Shown here: in pieces, positions 36,958 through 45,300 of the stretch
Layout: each line of letters starts with the position of its first letter
Position numbering within the stretch: the first letter of the stretch is position 1
Assembly (NCBI GenBank): GCA_050949865.1
Contig: JBMNGN010000001.1
Location: forward strand, 186,001 to 250,000
Direction: 5' to 3'
Length of the DNA: 64,000 nt
Source: JBMNGN01 sp050949865
Lineage (GTDB): Bacteria; Bacillota; Syntrophomonadia; Syntrophomonadales; Syntrophomonadaceae
Notes under the pieces: generated by a model
Database searches by the model: none
What the model was told of the DNA's origin: nothing
Seen by the model: the letters and a program-made list of their open reading frames with translations, nothing else
Position numbers and translations under genes: made by a program

Positions 36958-36975
36958 TCAATCACCCACCTTATA

Positions 36976-37248
36976 TCACTGGGCTTTATTAATATGTTCC
37001 TTTAAACCTTCTATAACATTATCCGGTATTTCGCGTTCCAGTGCTTTCTGTAGTCTATTAGTTTTAATAGCCTGTTCAAAGCAGGATATAGTAGTGCAAA
37101 TATACGCACCTCTTCCCGATTTTTTACCTGTGGGGTCTATTTCAATCTTGCCATCAGGCGTCCTAACTACCCTAAGTAATTCCCTTTTGTTTTTCATTTC
37201 CCTGCACCCTACGCACATTCGCTGCGGTATTTTGCGGTTCCTAATCAT
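36976..37248 (-). CDS. ylxR: YlxR/RnpM-family RNA-binding protein
   Basis: A 90-residue DUF448 protein. The signature RMCVGCREMKNKREL with GRGAYIC is near the N-terminus. The start is set at ATG 37248, eight bases inside the nusA end and after AGGAGAAGG; an upstream start would extend far into nusA. Bacillus YlxR (RnpM) modulates RNase P activity. Confidence 0.93.
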   Translation of the reverse strand: MIRNRKIPQRMCVGCREMKNKRELLRVVRTPDGKIEIDPTGKKSGRGAYICTTISCFEQAIKTNRLQKALEREIPDNVIEGLKEHINKAQ

Positions 37249-38332
37249 CGTTTTCCTTCTCCTCCAGACTAAAATCCATCTCTTCCAAACCGCTCTCAAG
37301 GGTGAACTGACTTTGGCTTTTAATATCAATTTTCCATCCGGTCAGCTTTGCTGCAAGCCGGGCATTCTGTCCTTCTTTACCTATTGCCAGTGATAACTGA
37401 TAATCAGGCACAACCACCTTGGCTTTCTTCTCTTCCTCATATACAAAAACCGATATTACTTGGGAAGGACTTAAGGCATTGGCTATATACCTTTCCGGAT
37501 CTTTGTCAAATTTTATAATATCAATCTTCTCTCCGCCCAATTCAGAAACTATGTTTTGAACCCTTAGTCCCCTGGGCCCTACACAGGCTCCAACTGAGTC
37601 TACCTTGTCATCCAGCGAATGAACAGCAATTTTTGATCTTGAACCTGCTTCCCGGGCTATTGATTTTATTTCTACAACTCCATCAAATATTTCAGGAACC
37701 TCAAGTTCAAATAAGCGTTTCAAAAAGTAAGGGTGGGTTCTTGAAACAAATATATTTGGACCTTTAGAGGTGTTCTTTACCTCATAGATATAAGCCTTGA
37801 CTCTTTTGCCCACCTCGTATTTTTCAGTTGGAATCTGATCTCCTGGAAGCATAATACCTTCTGTTCTCCCCAGGGTTATAAATACGGTTCTGTTTTCTAT
37901 ACGCTGAACAGTTCCCGTAACAATTTCACTTTCTCTTTCTAAAAACTCCTCATAGATAATACTTCTCTCAGCTTCCCTAAACTTCTGAATTACCACCTGT
38001 TTGGCGGTTTGGGCGGCGATACGTCCGAAGTTGGCTGGGGTTACTTCGACATATACCATGTCCTCAATTTTACAGTCTGGGTAAAGTTCCTTGGCCTCTG
38101 AATATAGTATTTCCAACCTGGGATCGTTAACCTCGCTAACTACCCTCTTCTGGGAAAATACCCGTACAGCCCCAGTTAATTCGTTAAATTCTACACTTAC
38201 ATTCTGGGCAATCCCGAAATTCTTTTTATACGCTGTATTTAATGCAGATTTAATAGCATCAATCAATACTGCTCTGGGTATTTCCCTTTCTTTTTCTATT
38301 TCATTCAATGCCTGTATTAAATCATTAGACAT
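37241..38332 (-). CDS. nusA: Transcription termination/antitermination factor NusA
   Basis: A 363-residue NusA of the short Firmicutes type. An N-terminal RNAP-binding domain is followed by S1 (VTGTVQRIENRTVFITLG) and two KH domains (VGPRGLRVQNIVSELGGEKIDII and AIGKEGQNARLAAKLTGWKIDI). No C-terminal acidic repeats. Between rimP and ylxR; may regulate its own operon. Confidence 0.96.
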   Translation of the reverse strand: MSNDLIQALNEIEKEREIPRAVLIDAIKSALNTAYKKNFGIAQNVSVEFNELTGAVRVFSQKRVVSEVNDPRLEILYSEAKELYPDCKIEDMVYVEVTPANFGRIAAQTAKQVVIQKFREAERSIIYEEFLERESEIVTGTVQRIENRTVFITLGRTEGIMLPGDQIPTEKYEVGKRVKAYIYEVKNTSKGPNIFVSRTHPYFLKRLFELEVPEIFDGVVEIKSIAREAGSRSKIAVHSLDDKVDSVGACVGPRGLRVQNIVSELGGEKIDIIKFDKDPERYIANALSPSQVISVFVYEEEKKAKVVVPDYQLSLAIGKEGQNARLAAKLTGWKIDIKSQSQFTLESGLEEMDFSLEEKENDD

Positions 38333-38346
38333 TGTTCTTCCTCCTC

Positions 38347-38799
38347 TTAAAATTCTGGCTGAAGCTTAATTGTTGAGATCTTATCCCTGGGAAGCATTAT
38401 TTCCCGGTTATCTATTTCAATGATAATTGATTCTCCATCAAAACCCTTTAAAATTCCCTTGAGCTTACGGGGTCCGTCATACATCTTGTTCATTTTGACT
38501 GTAACCAAATAATTTCTGAATTTGATAAGGTCTTTATCCTTTTTAATTACTCGATCAAGCCCTGGAGATGATACTTCCAACTGGTCATACTCAATCTGCA
38601 TGTGATCCAAAGTATCCTTTAGTACATGGGTTGCCTTAGCGCATGTATCTATATTGACCCCTGAATCACTATCTATAAATATCCGAAGCAACATGTTCTT
38701 TTTTTCCTTGCGATATTCAATATCAACTAATTCCAGACCTATACTACCCAGCAATTCTTCCACTATAGCCTCGAGCTGATGCACTGCCGGTCTAGTCAA
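38347..38799 (-). CDS. rimP: Ribosome maturation factor RimP
   Basis: A 150-residue 30S assembly factor; LGLELVDIEYRKE... and EVSSPGLDRVIKKD are the RimP signatures. It is now the first gene of its operon because an IS element separates it from polC. It starts 47 bases after a leader hairpin and uses GTG/TTG-type initiation after AAGGAGGTGG. Confidence 0.95.
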   Translation of the reverse strand: MTRPAVHQLEAIVEELLGSIGLELVDIEYRKEKKNMLLRIFIDSDSGVNIDTCAKATHVLKDTLDHMQIEYDQLEVSSPGLDRVIKKDKDLIKFRNYLVTVKMNKMYDGPRKLKGILKGFDGESIIIEIDNREIMLPRDKISTIKLQPEF

Positions 38800-38845
38800 T
38801 ACAAGCCACCTCCTTGTTTTTTAATCAGTAGGTTATTTTACAACA

Positions 38846-38869
38846 GAAAAAGTGGGCGAACACCCACTT
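38846..38869 (-). terminator. Leader terminator/attenuator upstream of rimP
   Basis: Minus-strand stem AAGTGGG/CCCACTT with a 6-base loop followed by T5. It lies between the rimP promoter and rimP, so it can only act as a premature terminator. A rimP leader with premature termination is a recognised Firmicutes motif in Rfam; match to that model was not tested. Confidence 0.65.
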
Positions 38870-38897
38870 GTGTGTCAAATATTGCAAGCTTATGAGA

Positions 38898-38927
38898 AGT
38901 ATAACACATTAAAATTAAATTATTCAA
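38898..38927 (-). promoter_or_regulatory. SigA-type promoter of the rimP-nusA operon
   Basis: TTGAAT (38927-38922) and TATACT (38903-38898), 18-base spacer, on the minus strand. The IS direct repeat begins only seven bases upstream of the -35, so the insertion spared the promoter. Expected start site is about 38891, giving a ~90-base leader with the hairpin. Confidence 0.65.
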
Positions 38928-38933
38928 GTTCTC

Positions 38934-38943
38934 CTAAAAATAA
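38934..38943. repeat. Direct repeat (target duplication), IS left side
   Basis: CTAAAAATAA, repeated exactly at 42300-42309 just outside the other end of the ISLre2-like element. A 9-10 bp duplication fits this IS family. Confidence 0.8.
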
Positions 38944-39057
38944 CTTAGCGTAAAATTACTTTGGGAAAAAGGAGCAGAAAAATAAATAAGAGAATCTCCC
39001 CTTTGATAAAATAGGAATTGCAAATAAACCAATCATCAAAGAAAAGGAGAAACTCTT

Positions 39058-39675
39058 ATGGAACATATTATACAAGAAATTGCAGAAGTAATCAGGGTAG
39101 AATTTGCGGAGGAAATACAAAGACTTTTAACTGAGGTAAGAGATATATCTGAATTCATCATGGCCACCCAGACAATGCTGGATGGAATAGGGGTAAAACT
39201 CGTAGCTGAAGCCATGGAAACATTAGATAAAGCAGTAAGAGAGAGTGCGGACAGGAAACGAACCTGGGTAGTGAAAAGTAAAGGAGACATCAAGAATCTG
39301 GCCACGATATTTGGCGAAGTCAGCTATAAAAGGACCTATTACCAAAATAAGAAAACCGGAGAATACAGCTACCTTTCAGATGAATTAGTCGGGATAGCAG
39401 CACATGATAAGCTGGATACTTCACTCCAGGCGAGATTGATAGAAGAAGCCATCGATATGCCTTACAGGCGAAGTAGAAAGAAAGCAGCTGAAGCAGTGGA
39501 GCTAACCTCCCAGACGGTAATGAACAGCATCCGCAAGCTGGGCAGTGTAGATAATAATGCAGTCAAGATCAAGGACAATAAAAAGATTGTAAAGACCCTA
39601 TACATAGAAGCTGATGAAGATCATGTAGCTCTTCAAGATGGGAAATGCGCAGAACCCAAGTTAGTGTATGTGCAG
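39058..39675 (+). pseudogene. ISLre2-type transposase, N-terminal part
   Basis: About 206 residues of a UPF0236-family transposase from ATG 39058, including TWVVKSKGDIKNLATIFGEV, Tyr-rich YKRTYYQNK and the first catalytic region YIEADEDHVALQ. The frame is broken after KLVYV by the left end of the inner element. In this family the next residues are HEG, which are found on the far side at 41476. A functional protein cannot be made from this piece alone. Confidence 0.88.
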
Positions 39676-39764
39676 TGTTTCAGCTAACCTAAAAAGTCAG
39701 AAAGCTGATGGTATTGCCTGACCGGAAATTGATGGATATAATGGCCATATCTTATGAAAGGAAA

Positions 39765-39814
39765 GACGCTTCTGTTAAATGTGCAACTGCAGGAACAGGA
39801 GCACCAGAAGCGTC
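39765..39814 (+). repeat. Long stem-loop in the transposon left end
   Basis: GACGCTTCTG (39765-39774) pairs perfectly with CAGAAGCGTC (39805-39814), and an inner GTGC/GCAC (39781-39784, 39801-39804) extends the helix. It precedes the zinc-ribbon gene by about 40 bases and is conserved in copy B. It could be a structured leader or a binding site. Confidence 0.7.
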
Positions 39815-39853
39815 ACCCCAAAGGTATGGTAATTGTATCAAACTATAAAATAA

Positions 39854-40375
39854 TTGAAAAGCCTGAAAAAGGAGTTTTTTGTTAGGAGCGCGGAGCAGAG
39901 TCTTTGTCCATGTTGTAGTGGTCATTTAAAGGTAGTCGGCAGCCGGAAAAGAACATGTATCACTGGGTTGGGAGAAAAGAGGATTTTAATAATTAGGCGG
40001 CTAGGCTGTACCCAGTGCAGAAAAATACATCATGAACTCCCGGACAAACTGGTACCCTACAAACGTCATGTAAGGGGTAGTATTGAAGCGGTAGTGAATG
40101 AAGACCCAGCTACCAGTGTCAGTGCCGACCAAAGCACCTTGGGAAGGTGGAAAAGATGGTTTAATGATAGGTTTGATTACTTCCAAGGATGTTTAAAGTC
40201 AATCGCCATTCAATCAGGTCAAGAAAATGTGGAAGATAAATCCGGTCTTCCCAAGTCCAAGCTCCAAAGGATATGGCAGTATGTAGGTAATGCCCCGGGA
40301 TGGCTGGCAAGAATTGTCCGGCCCATAGTAAATACAAATTTATGGGTATATACCCGTTCTGCATTTTGTTCATAA
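39854..40375 (+). CDS. DUF6431-like zinc-ribbon transposon protein (copy A)
   Basis: A 173-residue protein with an N-terminal C4 zinc ribbon: CPCCSG about residue 18 and CTQCRK about residue 52, with basic residues between. The rest is helical and Trp-rich with KSKLQRIWQYVGNAPGWLA. Proteins like this accompany Mu-like DDE transposases and ExeA ATPases in Firmicutes elements; their role is unknown, DNA binding is plausible. The TTG start at 39854 is tentative. The product is identical to that at 61068-61589. Confidence 0.75.
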   Translation: MKSLKKEFFVRSAEQSLCPCCSGHLKVVGSRKRTCITGLGEKRILIIRRLGCTQCRKIHHELPDKLVPYKRHVRGSIEAVVNEDPATSVSADQSTLGRWKRWFNDRFDYFQGCLKSIAIQSGQENVEDKSGLPKSKLQRIWQYVGNAPGWLARIVRPIVNTNLWVYTRSAFCS

Positions 40376-40424
40376 ATACATAGCACTAAAATCATGCTGA
40401 GACCTTAAAAAGGAGAGGATCAGC

Positions 40425-40579
40425 ATGAAAGATCAGAAGAAAGCAGAAGAGATGGCAGTGCAGCGTATGCAATTATTATCTCCACTCCTGGGTGATGGAA
40501 AATCAAGAGAGAAAAGAATCTCATCTTCCCGTTGTTTCCTACCGAAGTGTATGGAAGGAGGCCGGGAAAGATGTTTGAG
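40425..40579 (+). pseudogene. Remnant of the DDE transposase (copy A)
   Basis: An ATG after AAGGAGAGG begins MKDQKKAEEMAVQRMQLLSP, the N-terminus of a Mu/IS481-like transposase also seen in copy B. About 25 codons in, the reading frame jumps to sequence that, in another frame, ends just at the ATPase start (TGA overlapping ATG TTT GAG). The whole catalytic core is therefore deleted. Confidence 0.75.
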
Positions 40580-41371
40580 GAATATTACCAACTATCTAAA
40601 ACTCCGTTTTCACGAGATATTCCTACTGAAAGTATGTATCAGTCTCACATGTTAGAGGAAATCTTGGGAAGACTGGAGTACGCAGCCAAACGGCAGCTAT
40701 TTGCTGTAGTTACAGGTGATAGCGGAACCGGAAAAACTACCACCATACGCAGATTTAAAGATATTTTAGATGAATCAAAATTTATGGTAATGTACTTGGC
40801 AGATTCCAAATTGACCCCGAGGCACTTTTACAAAGGGCTATTAGAGCAGTTAGGCTGTGAAGCAAAATTTTATCGCGGCGACGCCAAAAGACAATTACAC
40901 CGTGAGATTGAGCTTTTACAGGGTATACATAAGATGCAGCCAGTAGTCATCGTAGATGAAGCCCATCTGCTGGATAAAGAGATGCTGGAAGAAGTACGCT
41001 TCTTGCTTAATTTCAAGATGGACGCCCAGAGTCCTATGGCTTTAGTTTTGGTAGGCCAGAGTGAACTATGGGATAGATTAAGACTTCAATCCTACGCCGC
41101 CATCAGGCAGCGGATTGATCTACAATGTAAATTACCTCACTTAGATCGTGCCCAGGTGGGTGAATATGTGAAAAGCCACCTGGCTTATGCTGGCGCCGAA
41201 CATGATATTTTCTCGGACAGCGCGATAGATGAAATATTTAAATTCTCCAGTGGTACGGCCCGGATAGTAAACAAGGTCTGTACTCATTGTTTGCTTTATG
41301 GAGCCCAGAACAATCGAAGAATTATTGACGACCATATGGTGAAGCTGGTAGTTCAGGGAGAGTTGAGTTAA
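40571..41371 (+). CDS. ExeA/MuB-like AAA+ ATPase (copy A)
   Basis: A 266-residue AAA+ ATPase. Walker A is VTGDSGTGKTTTI (about residue 47-59) and Walker B VVIVDEAHLL; a later LVGQSELWDRL resembles sensor I. Such proteins (ExeA/TniB/MuB group) act with DDE transposases as target selectors. The start ATG 40571 overlaps the end of the transposase scrap. Intact here but N-terminally deleted in copy B. Confidence 0.85.
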   Translation: MFEEYYQLSKTPFSRDIPTESMYQSHMLEEILGRLEYAAKRQLFAVVTGDSGTGKTTTIRRFKDILDESKFMVMYLADSKLTPRHFYKGLLEQLGCEAKFYRGDAKRQLHREIELLQGIHKMQPVVIVDEAHLLDKEMLEEVRFLLNFKMDAQSPMALVLVGQSELWDRLRLQSYAAIRQRIDLQCKLPHLDRAQVGEYVKSHLAYAGAEHDIFSDSAIDEIFKFSSGTARIVNKVCTHCLLYGAQNNRRIIDDHMVKLVVQGELS

Positions 41372-41475
41372 TTCTCCCTTCCCCTTAAAGGGGAGTCATA
41401 TTCTGGGCAGTAATTCCGTCAACTTCAGGACAACATATGCCGTCTATTGCCGGACGTTTTGGGGTAGCAGTAACA

Positions 41476-42248
41476 ATGAAGGCATAAAACAAGTGGGGAA
41501 AGAGCGCTGGGAGCTTGTAAACCCACGTTATTTCAGCGGCATTTATACTAACAGCGATGAGCTTTGGTTGGAAGTAGCAGACTATATTGATGAGGCGTAT
41601 GATGCAAAATTAATAGAGAAGATTTATCTATCGGGAGATGGAGCTTCCTGGATCAAAAATGGATTAGGCTGGCTCAAGGGAAGTATTTATGTGCTGGATC
41701 GTTATCATCTATCAAAATATGTAACACAAGCCACAGCGCATATGTCAGACATTACACCCTTTATGTGGAAGTACATTAATAATGGGGAACGGAAGAAATT
41801 GAAGAAACTATTTACCCAAATCATTAGCTCCACTGAAACAGATACCAAGAAGAAATCTGTGCGGGAAGCAAGAAGTTATATACTTGGGAACTGGGATGGC
41901 ATAAGAAATCAATATGAACCAGATTACGTAGGATGTAGCGCCGAAGGGCATGTCAGCCATATTTTATCAGCCAGGTTAAGTTCCAGGCCATTGGGGTGGT
42001 GCAGAATAGGTGTGGATCAAATGGCAAGATTAAGGGCTTTTCAAGCCAATGGCGGTGTAGTGTATGATTTCTTATTAGCCAAAAAAAGAAGTAAATTGAG
42101 CAAGGCAAGACAGCTTAAATTGGATCAGGAAATCTTAAAGAAGAGAAACCAGATTGCGACTAATGAAACCTTTGGGAACATAGCTATTTTAAACAAAGGA
42201 AAGAAAACGGCAACGGCGCAATTCTTAAGATCAATTAGAACCGCTTAG
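41476..42248 (+). pseudogene. ISLre2-type transposase, C-terminal part
   Basis: Resumes the transposase at EGIKQVGKERWELVNPRYF and contains the catalytic-core region IYLSGDGASWIK, VLDRYHLSKYV and the conserved C-terminal CSAEGHVSHILSARLSSRPLGW. Stop at 42246-42248. A start at ATG/GTG near 41493 would give a protein lacking the first catalytic residues, so it is treated as a fragment. Confidence 0.88.
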
Positions 42249-42299
42249 TTATTAAAGGGGATTTTTCTTTTTTAAAAACCCAAAGTAACTTGACACGAT

Positions 42300-42309
42300 C
42301 TAAAAATAA
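42300..42309. repeat. Direct repeat (target duplication), IS right side
   Basis: CTAAAAATAA, the exact partner of 38934-38943. It ends four bases from the polC stop codon. Confidence 0.8.
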
Positions 42310-42313
42310 ACTC

Positions 42314-45300
42314 TTATTTAAAAAGGCTTATTTGGGTAGTTTCTGGAAGTCCAGCCAAACATTGATTCTTTCTCAACAGATCCATCCCGGTCTTGTTAAG
42401 GTGGGTTCGTACTTGAAAATCCTCAATGGATAAGAATTTTTTTTCTTCTCTGGCTTTAACAATGCCCTGCGCCGCTGATACCCCAATATTGGGCAAAGCG
42501 GAGAACGGTAATCGCAGCCCTTTCCCTTCAACCAAAAATTTTTCAGCATCCGACTTGTAAATGTCTATAGGATAAAAGGAAAAACCCCGGGCATACATCT
42601 CCAAAACCACCTCCAATACCGGCAAGAGTTTCCTGTCCTTTTGGCTGGCAGATAACCCTGCCTCTTCAATTTCCATTATACGTTTTCTAACTGCATCGTA
42701 ACCTTCAAGAACAGTGTATATATCAAAATCTTCTGCCCTGATAGTAAAGAAGCTGGCATAAAATTCCAAAGGATAATATACCTTAAAATAAGCTATTCGG
42801 AATGCCATGGTTACGTAGGCTACTGCATGTGCTTTGGGAAACATGTATTTTATCTTTTGACATGAGTCAATATACCATTGTGGAACCCCGCAATCCAACA
42901 TCAATGCAATCTCTTGCTTGCTTAGGCCTCTGCCTTTGCGTACCTGTTCCATTATTCTGAATGCATGTTGCTTTTCCAATCCCTTTTGAATTAGATAAAT
43001 CATAATATCATCCCGAATACAAATTACCTGTTTCAAATCAGCAACACCCTCCAGAATTAAACTCTGGGCATTATTTAACCACACATCAGTTCCATGGGAT
43101 AAACCGCTTATCCTTATTAGTTCACCAAAAGACTGGGGTCTGGTGGTTTCTAGCATCTGCCTTACAAACCGGGTGCCAAATTCAGGTATTCCATAGGTAC
43201 CAACACTAGTAAGAACCTGTTCTTTAACTACTCCTAGAGGTTCTAAACCGGAGAATATTTTCATGGTTTCTGCATCACTTAAACTTATACTATCGGCCTT
43301 AATACCCGTTAAATCTTCCAAGACTTTAAGGACAGTAGGGTCGTCATGGCCAAGTATGTCCAGCTTAACCAGTTGGTCTCCAATAGCATGGTATTCAAAG
43401 TGAGTGGTGATTACTCCGGAATCCTTATTATCGGCCGGGTGCTGCAAAGGAGTAAATTCGTATATGTCATGATCATGGGGAACTACTATTAACCCGCCCG
43501 GATGTTGCCCGGTAGTTCTCCTAACCCCGGTTATACCTTGGACTAATCTCATGATCTCAACGTTCCTGATCTCTATGTTCCGTTCCTCGGCATATTTTTT
43601 AACAAAACCATAAGCGGTTTTTTCAGCGATGGTAGAAATGGTACCCGCTCTGAATACATTCTCTTTTCCAAATAATTCTTCAACATATTGATGGGCATAG
43701 TACTGGTAATCTCCAGAGAAGTTTAAATCAATATCTGGAATCTTATCGCCCTCAAATCCCAGAAAGGTTTCAAAAGGTATATCAAAACCGTCTCTTAATA
43801 ATTCACTCCCACACCGGACACATTTCTTAGCCGGTAAATCAACCCCGCATGCTGTTTCACCGGAAAGGAAAAACTCGGTGTATTTACATTCGGGGCACAA
43901 GTAATGGGGGCTTATCGGGTTTACTTCGGTAATACCGGTCAAAAACGCTACTAAGGAAGAACCCACCGACCCCCTGGAACCTACCAGGTATCCATCCTGA
44001 TTGGATTTCTTTACCAGCTTGTGGGCAATTAGGTATAGAACACTAAAGCCATGCTTGGTAATTGAGGCCAGCTCTCTTTCTATTCTCTCGGTTACAATTG
44101 CTGGAGGGTTATCACCGTATAATAAACGGGCCCGCTTCCAGGTTAGTTCTATTATTTCACTTTCCGCGGACTCAATTTGGGGGGGATAAAAACCTTCCGG
44201 AACCGGCTTTAACTGCTTTATCCGGTTATTAATGATTAATGGGTTCTCAATGACCACTTTTCTTGCATCCTCAGTGCCAAGGTAGGCAAATTCCTTCAGC
44301 ATCTCTTCGGTGTTTCTAAAGTATAGAGGCGCTTGGGCTTCGGCATCTTCATAACCCTGGCCGGCTTGAATAATCCGCCGGAAAATCTCATGCTCAGGAT
44401 CGATAAAATGCACATCTCCGGTTGCGACTACTGGTTTGCCCAGCTTTTTTCCAAGTTCAACTATAGTTTGATTAATCTTTCTTAATTCATCCTCATCTTT
44501 AACCTTTCCAGCTCTTATCAGGAATAAATTGTTTTCAACCGGCTGAATTTCAAAATAATCATAAAAACTGGCTATTTGGTTGATTATTTCCTCAGGCTCA
44601 TTTTTCATAACCACACCAAATAGTTCTCCTGCTTCACAGGCGCTGCCAACCAGTATTCCTTCGCGATGTTTTTCCAGTTCAGCTCTCGGTATTTTTGGAT
44701 GACGATAGAAGTAATCAAGATAGGAAATACTAACGAGATAATACAAGTTTCGCAAACCTTGTTCATTTGCCGCTAATAGGATAATATGGTATGGATATTC
44801 TTTCTTGTCCTCACTAACCAGGTATGCTTCTACTCCATAAATCACTTTTATATTGTAATCCCGGGAGGCGCTATAAGCATTGGGAAAGGCCTGGACCGTG
44901 CCATGATCAGTAATAGCTATAGCAGGATGCCCCCACTCCGCAGCTTTTTTTATCAGCATTGTTACATCAGCTACCCCATCCATAGCGCTCATCTTGGTGT
45001 GAGCATGCAGCTCTATCCTCTTATCCTTGCTATTGTCAACCCTGGTTCTATGCCCTAAAGATTCATAGCTATCCATAAATAAAACCAGTTCCCTGACATA
45101 CGTATCATATCGAATGCTGCCGCGCACAGCTATCCACTCGCCTATTTGAAGGCTATCGTCTTCAGGCCTTTCCAGGAAGGATTTAACCAGGATAGAATCA
45201 TTATAATCGGTTAAAGAATAGGTCATTAGAATCCGTCCATCTTTTAGGGTATTGGCCTGCTTATCCCAAATCTCCCCCTGTACCACAACCGCTTTCAGTC

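Larger units (their letters stand above)
39676..41475 (+). mobile_element. Zinc-ribbon/ATPase transposon, deletion derivative A
   Basis: A 1,800-bp element with imperfect terminal repeats: TGTTTCAGCTAACC at the left, TGTTACTGCTACCC reading in from the right (about 18 of 23 matching over the full arm). It carries an intact DUF6431-like gene, a DDE transposase reduced to its first ~25 codons plus a short 3' scrap, and an intact ExeA/MuB-like ATPase gene. It sits inside the ISLre2 transposase gene. The right flank begins ATGAAG and the left ends in AG, suggesting a damaged 6-bp duplication (inference). Second and third copies lie at 60080-61767 and near 58.8 kb. Confidence 0.85.
38944..42299 (+). 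mobile_element. ISLre2-like insertion sequence, interrupted by another element
   Basis: The ends form an imperfect inverted repeat: GCGTAAAATTACTTTGGG on the left (38948-38965) and, on the other strand, GTGTCAAGTTACTTTGGG at the right (42296-42279), 15 of 18 matching. The flanks carry the same 10-bp sequence. Without the 1.8-kb inner insertion the IS would be about 1.55 kb with one UPF0236/ISLre2-type transposase gene. It lies between the polC stop and the rimP promoter, in opposite orientation to them. Confidence 0.88.

Noticed and set aside
39676..41475. Tn7-like or CRISPR-associated transposon
   Set aside because: A MuB/TnsC-like ATPase and TGT...ACA ends are present, but there is no TniQ, no Cas gene, no repeat array and no second transposase. 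The Mu/IS481-like scheme explains it better.
39670..41481. Clean target duplication around copy A
   Set aside because: The flanks are GTGCAG and ATGAAG, not identical. A damaged ATGAAG duplication is possible from the restored HEG codons, but it is not visible directly.
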